Positions 28,792 to 40,150 of a stretch of DNA of 64,000 nt are shown here, one piece after another (positions within the stretch are counted from its first letter, which is position 1; each line of letters begins with the position of its first letter). The position numbers and the translations under genes are program-made. The notes beneath the pieces were generated by a model. It was not told where the DNA came from, searched no databases, and saw nothing but the letters and a program-made list of their open reading frames with translations. Origin of the DNA: Dyadobacter sp. NIV53 (lineage in GTDB: Bacteria > Bacteroidota > Bacteroidia > Cytophagales > Spirosomataceae); assembly GCF_019711195.1 (NCBI RefSeq), contig NZ_CP081299.1, positions 7,288,501 to 7,352,500 on the forward strand. The letters are read 5' to 3'.

Positions 28792-29115
28792 GTACTATAC
28801 TTAGGTTAGTCTCCATCTAGTAATGATCATAATTGAGAAAGATTAAATTTTAATGAAGTTTAAAGATTTAATTATTCTTGTTTTTACGGCTATAAGGAAT
28901 CTTCTGTAATTAGATAATTGGTTTTGGTAGGATTTATTGCAGAATGGATTCACACCAAAATAGGGTTATATTATAAGATGGCATATAGTTTTTGATAGGC
29001 TATTGTAAAATTCTTAATCCATTCTTATGCCAAATCAGGTTAAAATAAAGTTGTGCTATGTGTGACAATTTAAATATTAATTGTAATTAGTAACTGCATT
29101 TGATTGGTAAAAAAA
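28792..29115. other. AT-rich gap
   Basis: 324 bases between the NACHT partner and the FxLYD-like gene. No gene, repeat or clear hairpin terminator was recognised. Confidence 0.5.
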
Positions 29116-29577
29116 TTAATTTTTCGCAGCATCCACAACGCTCCAGCTTAACTCCTGAGTACCTTTTGGAGCTATTACCCTAACGTCAAAATGTTTAAGT
29201 GATCCTGGTGGCAAAATCTCATAAACTGTAAATCGACTACTTCCCAACTGGGTTTTTGTCTTACTGAAGAAGTACACTTCAAAAACTACATCTTTATAAA
29301 TTGCCGATACAGCACTGCTTATAAACGAACCTTGAATACGATACTTATTGGCAAACAACGTTTTTCGGTAAGTGCCGTCCGATTTGATAAATTTCTCTGG
29401 CGAATCAATTTCGTGATTCTCTGCTGTAACCAAGCTTTTATAATATTCAGGACTGGAGTTGGACTTCTCTTTGTTTAATAAATAAACAAATCCAATTACA
29501 ACGAGCATTATTGCTATGCCAATAATTGTTGGTTTTAATCCAGGGTTTGTTTTGGTCTTAGTAGTTAAATAGGGCAT
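29116..29577 (-). CDS. Membrane-anchored FxLYD-like hypothetical protein
   Basis: A 153-residue protein if started at MPYLTTKTKTNPG; an upstream ATG would add 18 residues that do not look conserved. One transmembrane helix (TIIGIAIMLVVIGFVYLL) near the N-terminus is followed by a soluble domain with the layout YRIQGSFISSAVSAIYKDVV, VYFFSKTKTQLGSSRF, then LPPGSLKHFDVRV. This resembles the FxLYD domain (beta-rich, extracytoplasmic). It is transcribed against the two defence operons that flank it. Function unknown. Confidence 0.6.
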   Translation of the reverse strand: MPYLTTKTKTNPGLKPTIIGIAIMLVVIGFVYLLNKEKSNSSPEYYKSLVTAENHEIDSPEKFIKSDGTYRKTLFANKYRIQGSFISSAVSAIYKDVVFEVYFFSKTKTQLGSSRFTVYEILPPGSLKHFDVRVIAPKGTQELSWSVVDAAKN

Positions 29578-30912
29578 TTTGTTGGAGGGATAAGTTTGTG
29601 ACAATATATAATCACCTGTGCATATTAGCAAATCAAAGTTGCGAGTGAATATTAGAATGCGATTTTATTTGTTTCGTCGGTGCAAAATTTTTACTTCAAG
29701 GATTAAAGACAAAATTTTACTATTTTCAGGCTTATTGTTATTGTCATATCTCCTTTCGACTGTTGATTGACATGCTTGTATTAGTCTGTTGCTGAAATTC
29801 GCTCATTTTGCAACTTTTTGGAGTGCTTCAAATAGAGTCTTTTTTGGTACCAATTATTTTTAATACCGAAATAAATCTCTTTATAATGCTCCTAAAAAAC
29901 GATCAACTTTTGACCCGATTGACAGTTCGTATTCAAAACTTAGGGCAGACAATAGGAAGTGGGGTCATCTGCTGTCAAAGCACTTTCCAAGAAAAGGTAT
30001 ATATTTTCACGGCAGCTCACTGCTTATACAGTGATAGTGATCAGTTTACAAAGCCTTTAGAATTTGTTGAGGTGCTTTTCTACAACCCACAAGAAGCAAG
30101 ATACGTTGCGATTCAGCATACGCTTAACTTTAATTTAGTATCTCCAATAATTCAACAAGATGTGGCTGTTCTGATTTTTGATAGATCAACTGTTGAAGAA
30201 ATTACTGGATTACTGCCATTAATACAAGTTGTTCAAGACAGACATAGCATTAACAACTTTGCTTGCAAAGGGTTTCCAAGTGCAGCAAATGGTAAGGAGC
30301 TCATATTGATAAAACCAGTTTGGTCTCAGCATTTAGCCATAGATAATAGATTTCAACTCCTTTTGACGCAGGACTTTAGCTCAGCGGAGTCTGCCAGGTT
30401 TGAAGTGGATGGTTATTCCGGAAGTGGCATATTCTTGGTTGAAGAAAATAATATTTACCTTTTCGGAATATTTACGAGGTTTTTAGATGCAGGAAAAATA
30501 ATTTACGGACAATATATTGTTACTTTCAATGACTTACTTAGGGAAAACTTTTTGCCCACCTTACCAATAAATTCCTTTGGTGGTCATGGTTTGACGCTAG
30601 ATTATTTTCAAAAAACGGCCAGTCAAGCAGTTAGAAATCTAGGCCCTAGATTCAGCGAGTATCTTAATTTCCAACTTCCAATTGCGCGGCAATTTAATGA
30701 TCTTGCAAAAGATTCCTATTTCAAGTTGAAAATCACCCAGGTGGTCGATACTTATCTCACAGCGGATAGATTTGGAGCCCGTGGTAGCTCATATGTAAAT
30801 GAAATAGTTGAGACATACGATACGTTACGGCAATACGTGTTGAGCTGGTTTAATGTATCCGTCCGGTGATACCCATATTTTAACAGATTCGCATAGTTCG
30901 TAATCTTGTTTC

Positions 30913-31221
30913 ATGAAAAATGAGACAGAAAGAATGCGTGAGCTGTACGATCAGTGGCAGACGCAAGGGATAAGCAAACAGGCTTTTTGCAATCAGAATG
31001 GTATAGGATACCATAAATTCAATTACTGGGTTAAGAAATTCCGCCACAAGAATGTGGCCACCATGTCACCGCCCCGTGGGTTCAGTCAGATATCAGTTCC
31101 GCAACCAGAATTAATTACGCAAGACCAACAGGCGCTGGCAGCAATCACTTTTCCATCCGGAGTACGGATAGAGCTATTCGATTCTTTGGACGCATCATTT
31201 ATCAGGAAGCTCATTCTTTAA
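30913..31221 (+). CDS. IS66-family accessory protein TnpA-like
   Basis: A 102-residue protein, MKNETERMRELYDQWQTQGI with KQAFCNQNGIGYHKFNYWVK, a small helix-turn-helix typical of the first IS66 gene. It stops one base before the tnpB start. Its precise role in transposition is not established. Confidence 0.85.
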   Translation: MKNETERMRELYDQWQTQGISKQAFCNQNGIGYHKFNYWVKKFRHKNVATMSPPRGFSQISVPQPELITQDQQALAAITFPSGVRIELFDSLDASFIRKLIL

Positions 31222-31222
31222 C

Positions 31223-31606
31223 ATGTTAGCCTTATCTAATAGTTGCCGGTACTTCCTATACCGGAGCCCAACAGACATGCGCTATGTTATATACAGTTTG
31301 GCTGGCCTGGTCCGGAATGAATTGGGCTTTGATCCGGCGAGCGGAGACATTTTCGTTTTCTTAGGTAAACGACTTAATCAAATCCGGCTCTTGCAGTGGG
31401 ATCGGGACGGGTTTGCGATGTATATCAAAAAGCTAGAACAGGGCACTTTTGAATGGCCACAGTCAGAAAATATAGCCATCACCAGCCATCAATTGACACT
31501 TCTTTTACAGGGTGTAATGCTGGATTCCGTCCGCCTCAGAAAACGTTATCAGCAGACAAATCAGGTCACAAAACAAGAAGGAAAATTAGCGCCAAAAGTG
31601 CCTTAA
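31223..31606 (+). CDS. tnpB: IS66-family TnpB (Orf2-like)
   Basis: A 127-residue IS66 Orf2 protein with the family hallmarks DMRYVIYSLAGLVRNEL, PASGDIFVFLGKRLNQIRLL, QWDRDGFAMYIKKLEQGTFE and SHQLTLLLQGV. It is required together with TnpC for IS66 transposition in studied members. It is intact and in line with tnpA and tnpC. Confidence 0.92.
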   Translation: MLALSNSCRYFLYRSPTDMRYVIYSLAGLVRNELGFDPASGDIFVFLGKRLNQIRLLQWDRDGFAMYIKKLEQGTFEWPQSENIAITSHQLTLLLQGVMLDSVRLRKRYQQTNQVTKQEGKLAPKVP

Positions 31607-31645
31607 TAACTTGTATAGGCTTGTTTTAAGCCGTATCTTCGAGTT

Positions 31646-33178
31646 ATGGAAGACACGGCGACGGACTATAAATTACTTTATCAGCAGGCAATTGCTGCAC
31701 ATAAAAAGTCGCTGGAATTAATATCGGAAAAGGATGAGCAGATCCAGGCTCTGAACTTTGAGCTTGATAAATACAAGCGGTATATATTCGGCAAAAAGAA
31801 TGAAAAACTGGCCAGTGTCCACACGGATGCAAACCAGATTGATCTCTTTGAACTGGGAACGGACCAGCAGCAACAAGAGGAACTTTCACAGCAAGTCGCT
31901 GACGTTGTAAAGGAAAAAACTCCTGCCAAAAAGCGTGAAAAAGGAACGGGGAGAATGCTGCTTCCTGAGAACCTGCGCCGTGAGATCATCATCATTGAAC
32001 CTACCGAAGACGTTACCGGCTGTATTATAATCGGAGAAGAGGTCACTGAGGTATTGGACCTTATTCCTGCTGAATTTTTTGTGAAGCGTTACATCCGTTA
32101 CAAATATGCCCGTGCAAATGGTGAGGGCATCATAACCGCATCACTTCCAGACCGTGTGATCGATAAGGGCATTCCTTCCGAAGCGGTCATTGCCCAAATG
32201 GTTGTTGATAAATATGTATTTGGTCTTCCACTTCACCGTCAAATCGATAAATACAGAAGATTGGGAGTGAATGTTCCAGCTTCCACCGCCTCTGATTGGA
32301 TCATGAAAGGCTGGCAGCATCTCGCTCCTTTATGGGAGCTTTTAAAACTGCTCGTTCTCAATCAAAAGTATTTACAAGCCGACGAAACACCTCTCAAAGT
32401 GCTTGATAGAGATCACAAAAATGGGATCCATCAAGGCTTCATGTGGATATATAATGCCCCTTGCGACAAACTGACGCTGTTTGACTATCGGAAAGGCCGC
32501 GATCAAAGTGGGCCCAGGCAGATGCTGGAAGGGTATGCGGGTATCCTTCAGGTTGATGGGTACGCCGTCTATGAAAAGCTCTTTGGTAGCCATCCAGATA
32601 TCCTGCTGGTCTACTGCATGGCCCATGCCCGCCGTAAATTTGTTGACGCTCTTAAATACGACGAACAGAAAGCTACCTATGTACTCGAACGCATGCAGCT
32701 ACTTTATGTCCTCGAAAAGCAGATGCGAGAAGAAGGGGTGGATTGGGAGGAGAGAACCAAATTAAGGCAGAAAAAATCGGTTCCGGTTCTTTTGGAATTA
32801 AAGGAGTGGATGACAGAGCAGCTTCCGCTGGTAATCCCCAAAAGTCCTCTCGGTCAAGCCATAGCCTACACCTTACCCCGCTGGGAAGGACTGAGTGCGT
32901 ATGCATTGCATGGGCAAATTGAGATCGATAATAATCTTGCGGAGAACGTAATCAGGCCCCTTGCAATTGGACGAAAATCATTTTTGTTCGCTGGTTCCCA
33001 CCAGGCAGCTGAAATGACAGCAGCTATGTATTCCTTTATGGCAACATGCAAAAGGAATGGTGTTGATGAACAGGAGTGGCTCAAAGATGTCTTCGAAAGA
33101 ATCCAGTCACACAAACAAAAGGATCTCTACCAGTTGCTTCCAAATAACTGGATTGAGTACAGAAATCAGACAGGTTGA
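31646..33178 (+). CDS. tnpC: IS66-family transposase TnpC
   Basis: An intact 510-residue transposase. It has an N-terminal coiled coil (LISEKDEQIQALNFELDKY), a zinc-finger-like region, and a DDE core with QADETPLKVLDRDHKNG (Asp), LQVDGYAVYEKL (Asp) and LHGQIEIDNNLAENVIRPLA (Glu). The C-terminal IS66 tail includes CKRNGVDEQEWLKDVFERI. All domains are present, so this insertion may be recent. Confidence 0.94.
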   Translation: MEDTATDYKLLYQQAIAAHKKSLELISEKDEQIQALNFELDKYKRYIFGKKNEKLASVHTDANQIDLFELGTDQQQQEELSQQVADVVKEKTPAKKREKGTGRMLLPENLRREIIIIEPTEDVTGCIIIGEEVTEVLDLIPAEFFVKRYIRYKYARANGEGIITASLPDRVIDKGIPSEAVIAQMVVDKYVFGLPLHRQIDKYRRLGVNVPASTASDWIMKGWQHLAPLWELLKLLVLNQKYLQADETPLKVLDRDHKNGIHQGFMWIYNAPCDKLTLFDYRKGRDQSGPRQMLEGYAGILQVDGYAVYEKLFGSHPDILLVYCMAHARRKFVDALKYDEQKATYVLERMQLLYVLEKQMREEGVDWEERTKLRQKKSVPVLLELKEWMTEQLPLVIPKSPLGQAIAYTLPRWEGLSAYALHGQIEIDNNLAENVIRPLAIGRKSFLFAGSHQAAEMTAAMYSFMATCKRNGVDEQEWLKDVFERIQSHKQKDLYQLLPNNWIEYRNQTG

Positions 33179-34640
33179 TCTACCTGTCAAAAAGCCAATC
33201 TACACAATGTGGGTTCGTCGGACGGATACTGTTTAATCATATAGATTGGAGTCCTGCCGGAACTATTGAAACAAGCTGTCTTTTCAAACAAGTTTCAGAT
33301 TTTAATAACAAAGCTCATGAAAGACAAACGGAGCTTTACACAGAGGAAGAACATATTCTAAAAGCTGACAGTGGTAAAACTGAGTCATATAAATACTCAA
33401 CTCCCTTACAGAATGAAATTCATTGGCTTCGAGAGATATGTGAAAACAATCAAACTTTAATTTTTAAACTTGGAGAAATAAATATAGAGTTAAGTAATAA
33501 TCCGGTTTTGCTTTTAACTGGTGAGGCTGGAGCCGGTAAATCACATCTTCTGGGAGATATCGCCTTAAATCGCACAAGGGATCATGGGCAGCCGTTCATT
33601 TTATTACTTGGCCAAAATTTTAAACGAGAAAAATCAATATGGGAGAACATACTAGCCCTTCTTGACTTGTCCTGCACTTCTAGCGAATTTCTAGATACGT
33701 TAAACCAAATAGGCCAACAAATAAAGCAACGCGTTGTCATTGCAATTGATGCGATCAATGAAGGTCCAGGAAGAGAATTATGGCGGGAAAGCTTAGCTGG
33801 ATTCATTTTTGATGTAAAACAATATAAGCATGTTGCTCTTGTCATCAGTATTCGCAATACATATTTGAATGAGATAATTCCGATTGACATACGCCAAGAT
33901 CCTACTATAGTTAAGGTAACTCATGAGGGATTTCGAGGTAATGAATATTTTGCTTTACAAGCTTTTTGCAAGTATTATGGAATAAGCCAACCCAATTTTC
34001 CGCTCTTACTACCGGAGTATAGCAATCCACTGTTTCTAAACTTAATATGTCAGGGTATTGCAGTGTCCGAAAATAAGTCCTTTCCACAGGGTTATCACGG
34101 CATAAGTGAAATTTTTTCATTATATAAGAAAGCCATAACCATCAAACTTTCACAAAAGCGCGATGAATACAAACTTCGACTTACACTTTTTGATAAAGTT
34201 TTGGAGGAGTTTTCCAATGCTTCTTACAAACAAGAATTTCGGAAATTCCTGCCTTTGGAAGAGGCGGTAGCTCTTTTGAGCAACGGTTTAATAAGCTAGA
34301 CAACTTATTATCTGATCTAATCGAAGAAGGAGTTTTTATTAGGCAAATTATAGAAAACTACAAGACAAATAAAAATGAAGAAGTAATCTATTTCGCATAT
34401 GAAAGGCTTGGCGACTATTTTATGGCTGAAAAACTTTTGGCACCATATAGAAATACTAACGAAGTGAAGCATGCATGCCAGAGAGCTAACGTTTTAGGCA
34501 AATTGTTTGATGAGGTGTGCTAATTTTGCCGCACGGTTAATTGTATAAGAGTTTCAAAATTTCTTCGAAACGAAGGACAAACATTTGAATATCTGCCCCT
34601 TGCGTTAGGAAGCCGTGTAGATTTTTTGTCTAACTCAAAT

Positions 34641-35501
34641 TTAGGGTGATTTATTTGATTGTCTTCGAAATTTCTCTTCGAATTCGGTCGGTATTTCATA
34701 ATTGATACCTGAATGTCTCCGTTTCCGGTTGTAGTATATTTCGATGTACTCAAAAATCTCAGTGTATGCGTCATCAAAATTGAGAAACGTTCCTTTTTGT
34801 ATCAATTCCGCTTTAAATCTACTAAACAGACTTTCGCCCATTGCGTTGTCATAATGGTTATTCTTTCTCGTCATACTTTGGCAGAACTTATGCTTTTTTA
34901 TCAACTTTCTAAAATCTTCTGATGCATACTGTCCACCTCCGTCTGTATGTATAATTAATCCACTTTTCAGATTTCGTCTATCAATTGATTTCGTCAAAGC
35001 ATTTATAACCAAGGAACTACGCATGTTGGCATCCAAATCCCAGCCAACAATCACTCTGCTAAACATATCTAGCCAGGTAGCAAGATAAAGAAAGGATCCA
35101 TCTGCCAAAGGGATATAAGTAATATCGCCTACAAATACTTCGTTGGGCTGTATTGGCGGTGCTCTATCAAGTAATAAATTGGCATTGCGTCCGAAATTAT
35201 GGTTTGAGTCGGTCGTTTTTGGAACAAAGCTCTTGGGCTGAATGGCCTTTAAATTTTGTATTCTCATCAACGTCTGTGTTTGATGTCGTCCAATTTTCAG
35301 ACCTCTGGATTGCAATTCTTTACTTATTCTTATGGCTCCGTAACGGCAGCGATGCTCATCAAAGACCACTTTTACCTGCTCTGCTAAATCCTTTTTTGCA
35401 TTTCTGAGCACGTATGTTTCTGATCGTTTCCAAGCATAAAACACCCCAAAGCCAATGTTCAGAACAGAACAAAGCACTCGAATTGGGTACTCAGACGACA
35501 A
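34641..35501 (-). CDS. IS3-C OrfB transposase
   Basis: An intact 286-residue rve-type transposase: RCRYGAIRISKELQSRGLKI (HTH_21-like), VGDITYIPLADGSFLYLATW (first Asp), LIIHTDGGGQYASEDF (second Asp) and NHYDNAMGESLFSRFKAEL (Glu). The C-terminus is YNRKRRHSGINYEIPTEFEE. It lies in the -1 frame relative to OrfA across an A7G run. Confidence 0.92.
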   Translation of the reverse strand: MSSEYPIRVLCSVLNIGFGVFYAWKRSETYVLRNAKKDLAEQVKVVFDEHRCRYGAIRISKELQSRGLKIGRHQTQTLMRIQNLKAIQPKSFVPKTTDSNHNFGRNANLLLDRAPPIQPNEVFVGDITYIPLADGSFLYLATWLDMFSRVIVGWDLDANMRSSLVINALTKSIDRRNLKSGLIIHTDGGGQYASEDFRKLIKKHKFCQSMTRKNNHYDNAMGESLFSRFKAELIQKGTFLNFDDAYTEIFEYIEIYYNRKRRHSGINYEIPTEFEEKFRRQSNKSP

Positions 35502-35527
35502 TGCTTCGATTACTTCGTAGGATTTTG

Positions 35528-35824
35528 TTATGTCCCCCGGCCAAAAATAACGAGCGCTTTTTTTAAAATATCCCTCTCTGTCTCAAGTTGCCGAATTTGT
35601 TTGCGAAGTTGATCTAATTCAGAGTTTACAGACTTTTCCTCAGGATTTTCCTGGGTTCTTGATTCAGCTTTCCACCTGTACACCAGGTTCTCGCCTAATC
35701 CCATCGTCCGAGCAACTTCAGGCACACTGCGGCCAGAATTGATCATCTTTAAAATCTCCTGCTTGTAATTTTCATCGTATTTACGACGTTTTCGGCTGGC
35801 CGTTTTCTTTTCCATTGCACACAA
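35528..35824 (-). CDS. IS3-C OrfA (HTH protein)
   Basis: A 98-residue protein of which the true start is probably MEKKTASRKRRKYDENYKQE. It contains an HTH (SGRSVPEVARTMGLGENLVYRW) and a leucine-zipper-like tail (LDQLRKQIRQLETERDILKK). The slippery A7G at 35557-35564 near its end is in the correct phase for -1 frameshifting into OrfB. Confidence 0.9.
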   Translation of the reverse strand: MCAMEKKTASRKRRKYDENYKQEILKMINSGRSVPEVARTMGLGENLVYRWKAESRTQENPEEKSVNSELDQLRKQIRQLETERDILKKALVIFGRGT

Positions 35825-38358
35825 AATTAAGAGAATTTAGTGTGCGGTTTTATTAGACAGTCTCATGATGAATGGCAGTGGCGAAACAGAGGAATATTTG
35901 AATGTTTCGCTGTCTTGCTTCCGGAACGATTCAATATTGAAATAGTAGAGGCCTATGACTGGGTTTTTGCTGAGGTTGACACCTTGGACGGTAATTACGA
36001 TAATCAATTAAACTATTGGCTAATCGAGGGCTTTAAATGGAGGAGTATAGAAAGTTTTAATAATGAAAAACTTAACATATGGCTGAATAAGTCAGGCAAA
36101 TTTAACTTGAACCATGACCAATGGTTGTTTTACCTTTTTGAACTAACCGGCATTAAAAATCACCCGTTTAATAGCGATCGTTTGTTCCGCATTCTGTCGC
36201 GTGTGACAATGGCTGAAAGAGACGGATTTTTTCAATCACACATGCGTGGGTATAGCGGATATGATGACAACGGAGTCGCACAACCAATAACAAGATTAAT
36301 TGACTGGGCTTGGCAGGATGGCATTTCGAAACTCACGGATTCAGAATCAGCAAGGCTTTGTGGTCAAACGCTTTGCTGGTTATTATCTTCCACTAATCGT
36401 GAACTACGGGACCAGGTCACAAAGGCCCTTGTAAATCTTCTTCAACATCAGGTAGATGCATTGCTTAAGCTAATAACTACATTTTGTGATAATGATGATT
36501 TTTACATACAAGAAAGATTGTATGCAGTAGTGTATGGCTGTGCGTTGCGTACATCAATGGAGAATTTGTCACAAGTTGCACAGTCTGTATATGATAAGGT
36601 ATTTAAGGATGGAAATCCGCCAGAGCATATTTTGCTTAGAGACTACGCACGCAACACTATTGAATATGCACTTTTTCGTGGAGTGCAACTGGACGTTAAT
36701 GTTATCCTGATTCGTCCGCCCTACCAGAGTAAATTACCAATTATATTTCCAACAAGTGATGAGGTAGAACTTAAATATGAAAAGAATCATAATGATCCTG
36801 ATTATAGACAAACATACAGTGATACATCTAATCAAATTCTGCATTCCGTGCTTGAAGGAGACTTTTCAAGATATACCATTTCTTCCAAATTATCTAATTT
36901 TATTCCGTTGAAATTTTCATTCAATGCTGAATTAGAAAGGTTCAAATCCGGTTTGCTAAGAGGGGGGAAATCGCTACTTATTAAGGTTAAGCAATTTTTT
37001 GAATATCATGTGAAACCAGATAAAGAACGAAAGAGAGTTTATGATGGATTCAAATCAAATCAAGTTTCTGAATTCTGGGCATCAATGGATTACTATTTCA
37101 AGTATTTTGAAGAGAAATTAAGAAGCATCTTAACTGAGGAACAGCGCCTTTTTTTGACAAAGAGATCCTGCCATTTTGGAGAACGGAATTTGAATTAAAA
37201 CAAGGGGAAGATTTAATTTTAAATGCTGATGGCATTAAATCCTGGATTGTCGAACGAGTGTTTGAATTAGGATATGATTCTAAAATTCATGGTCAGTATG
37301 ATTCATCAAGACACTATTATGAAGGTCGCTTTGAAAACAAATTGGAGAGAATTGGAAAAAAATACCAATGGATAGCATTACATCAAATGTTATCCTTGCT
37401 CACAGATAATTATAAAATTAGAGAAAGTTGGTCAAGAGATATCAAAGGTAAGTTTTATGTTGGTCCTTGGGAATTAAGGTTGCGAGACATCGATCCATCT
37501 TTTACCACAAAGAGTGAAGAGAATAGCGATAGCCAAGATGATTTTGGTATTGTTAAAGAAACTTCACATTGGTGGAATATGGACAAATATGAATATTGGA
37601 ACCGGTCACCTTCGGATTGGGGTAACTCTTCTTATGATCTACCTGATCCAGTTAAAGCTATCAATCGAAAAGACGAGATGTTAACAGAATGGTTTTATCT
37701 TAATCTTTCAAATACTTGGCAGGAACCAAAACCAGTAGGAGTTGATCGGTATAGCATTGGTCGAAAGGAGATATGGTATTCTTTCCAAGCATTTCTTGTT
37801 CCTAAGAATAAATTTTCTGAGACATTAAAGTGGCTAACAGGAAAGGACTTTTTTGGCGGTTGGTTGCCGGAAGAGCGTTCTCACACACAATTATTGGCAA
37901 GGGAAAACTACTGGTCACCAATAAGTAAACAGGCGCAAAAAGCTATGCCAGCTTGGCATAAATTGCGAAATTCAAATCTAAACGTTATGGTAGCTACTGA
38001 ATCCGGCGTAGGAGAGCTAAGCCGTGACTATTCTGGAGCTCACCACTTGTATTCAATGCCGTGCAAAAAAATATTCGAGGGCCTTGATTTGACCTATTTG
38101 GAAGTCGACGGATATTTTAAGAATTCTTCTGGTAAAACAATTGCCTTTAGCGACAGGAAGACAGGTTGTTTAATTCAGAAGGATTCATTAATGGAATTTT
38201 TAAAAGCAACGAATCTTGAAATTGTTTGGACTCTCTTAGGAGAAAAGAACTTTTTCAGCAAGGATAAGGATAAAATTGATTACAGAAAATCACTAAGTGG
38301 AGTGTATTACTTACAGGATGGAAAGATTGTAGGAAATTTCGAGGTAAACGAGTGGTAG

Positions 38359-39432
38359 ATGAATACATATTTTTATAAAGCAGGATGCGGTGATGCTGCA
38401 AGAATTAGCTATGTAGATCAAGATGGAAAAAATCGTCACATCTTTATTGACTCTGGCTACGACCGTACTTTTAGGAATTTGCTAGGAGATGAAATTAAAG
38501 CAATAAAAAATAGAGGAGAAAGTATCGACCTATGGATAATTTCTCATATTCATGATGACCATATTGGAGGGATTTATAGATTTATTAATGCAATAAAAGC
38601 AGGGAAAGCAATTGATATTGTCGATAATTGGATGTTCAATGCACCCAGAAAGTTAGAAAGATTGTTAGTAGAGGATTCCGTGAGTGAGGCGAAAAGTATC
38701 AATCAAGGAGATTTGTTAACATCATATCTTAAATCATTAGATAAGTTAACAGAAAAAGAAATTACAAACGATTTAGACGTTTTGGAAATAGAAGATTTGA
38801 AAATAACTATTCTATCTCCAAATATGACGAAATTGAATTCTTTATATAGTAAATACAAAATTATTAGTGTTCCGCTTGAAAAGTATGAACGTGAATTGAT
38901 AAGTACAGCAAGTTCTCCGGTAGCACGTGATTATTTTGAGGCATTTGAGGATTTTGATCTCCATAATTTTCAAGAGGATTTTAATATTGAGAATGGTAGT
39001 AGTATTGCCTTACTTACTGAGCTCCAAGGTAAAACAATTTTATGGCTTGCAGATTCTCATCCTTCCACTGTGGTGGATAAGCTTCACAGGATGGGCTACT
39101 CATCAGATAATCAATTGGTTTGTGATATTGTAAAAGTTTCACACCACGGTAGCGCAGGGAACAGCAGTGATGAATTATATGATTGTATCAAGTGCTCCAA
39201 TTATGTAATGAGTGTGGATGGTAAAAACATTCACGGGTTGCCGACTAAACAATGCATGGTACGAATTTTACTAAATAAATATCGTAGCACAGATCAGAAA
39301 TACACGTTTTACTTTACCCACGACGACTCTGTTCTGAAATCCATTTTTGAAGTCGATGGAAGTGAAATATACGAAAAGTTAAATTTTAATATCATTTATT
39401 TATCTTCTGACAGAATAGCACTTATATTTTAA
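38359..39432 (+). CDS. Metallo-beta-lactamase-fold hydrolase (AVAST type 1-like partner)
   Basis: An intact 357-residue protein. The MBL motif HIHDDH (residues 63-68, in WIISHIHDDHIGGIYRF) is followed by a metal-binding Asp in ILWLADSHPS and a His in VKVSHHGSAGNSSDE, the pattern of ComEC/Rec2-type MBL domains. IDSGYDRTF near the N-terminus fits the first Asp of the fold. Its ATG follows the TAG of the protease-STAND gene with no gap, so the genes were coupled. A trypsin-STAND gene next to an MBL-fold gene is the arrangement I recall for AVAST type 1 defence. The substrate is unknown. With its partner broken, it is probably a relic. Confidence 0.85.
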   Translation: MNTYFYKAGCGDAARISYVDQDGKNRHIFIDSGYDRTFRNLLGDEIKAIKNRGESIDLWIISHIHDDHIGGIYRFINAIKAGKAIDIVDNWMFNAPRKLERLLVEDSVSEAKSINQGDLLTSYLKSLDKLTEKEITNDLDVLEIEDLKITILSPNMTKLNSLYSKYKIISVPLEKYERELISTASSPVARDYFEAFEDFDLHNFQEDFNIENGSSIALLTELQGKTILWLADSHPSTVVDKLHRMGYSSDNQLVCDIVKVSHHGSAGNSSDELYDCIKCSNYVMSVDGKNIHGLPTKQCMVRILLNKYRSTDQKYTFYFTHDDSVLKSIFEVDGSEIYEKLNFNIIYLSSDRIALIF

Positions 39433-40150
39433 TTAGTTTCTATAGTTAGGGCTTTGAAATTACATGTCCTTCTGTAAATTCATTAGAAATCTTTTCTACT
39501 AATACTATAATAGTCAATATATGCCAGCCATTAATAGATTCAGCAAAAAAGTAAGTGTATTACACTGATATAACCTTACAGTTTTTAAGCTGGATCACCC
39601 AAATAATATTTTGTTGTATAACAATCATTATGATGAATATTGCGTATATATGTCTAAGTTGATGCCTCTTATTTATATTTAAGGAGACCTTAGGTAGGTA
39701 AATATAAATTGTCAATTAATTTCAGCAACTTATACGAACTGTAAGGTAATAACAGGACGGAATAATGTTAACCTAAATCATTGCACTCAATGTTTGGCTA
39801 TGGCCCGGGAGCTAAATTTAACTTTAATTTGAAATTGAATAATTATTCTTAAATTATTTACTGGTTTACATATTCTAAACCGCTTAATAAATTTTTCATT
39901 TAGATATTATATTAAAGTGAAAAATATTTTTTATTTTAAACTTAATTTACCTATTTAATTAATGATTTGGATTGCAGCAATATTTTGATTTTTATTTACA
40001 AGTTTTCAATTTATATGAAGGATTGAAAATATATGGAAGTTTCAATTCCGAATTATAGTTAACATATACTATTGAAAATAGGGAATTTTAATTCTGATTA
40101 ATTTTTCATTTTGAAAATGATTTTATCACACCGATAACTTTTATTGTTAT
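39433..40150. other. AT-rich intergenic region, no gene seen
   Basis: 718 bases of very AT-rich sequence between the MBL gene and the coiled-coil gene. No open frame, terminal repeat or convincing hairpin was found. It presumably holds the promoter of the downstream three-gene unit. Confidence 0.5.

Larger units (their letters stand above)
30855..33229 (+). mobile_element. IS66-family element (2,375 bp)
   Basis: The ends are GTATCCGTCCGGTGAT (30855) and, complemented, GTATCCGTCCGACGAA (from 33229). GTTTAAT occurs directly at 30848-30854 and 33231-33237; extending to 8 bp, the usual IS66 size, gives one mismatch (G versus T). It carries three intact genes tnpA, tnpB and tnpC. It sits inside the protease-STAND gene. 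Confidence 0.93.
34518..35859 (-). mobile_element. IS3-family element type C (about 1.34 kb)
   Basis: The ends are TGCTAATTTTGCCGCACGG (34518) and, complemented, TGTCTAATAAAACCGCACAC (from 35859), sharing CTAAT and CCGCAC. I could not assign an exact target duplication (GTG versus GTC at the best boundaries). It interrupts the STAND gene between LGKLFDE and QSHDEWQW. Confidence 0.85.
29886..38358 (+). pseudogene. Trypsin-like protease fused to STAND NTPase (AVAST type 1-like), broken by two IS and two frameshifts
   Basis: Excising IS66 (30855-33229) with its duplication joins SWFN to HIDWSPAG in frame, showing one gene. Start ATG 29886 is preferred over an upstream TTG. Residues 1-250: S1-family protease with GSGVICC, His45 in TAAHCLY, Asp92 in QQDVAVLIF and Ser178 in DGYSGSGIF. 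The STAND core has Walker A LLLTGEAGAGKSHLL (33508-33552) and Walker B VVIAIDAINEG (~33735-33765). A frameshift near 34270 leads into SFEQRFNKLDNLL; IS3-C follows at 34518. The long helical C-terminus continues from 35860 (QSHDEWQWRNRGIFECFAV), with another frameshift at the T7 run 37149-37155 before FDKEILPFWR. The intact protein would have been about 1,580 residues. STAND proteins of this layout are reported antiviral sensors; this copy is surely inactive as read. Confidence 0.82.
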
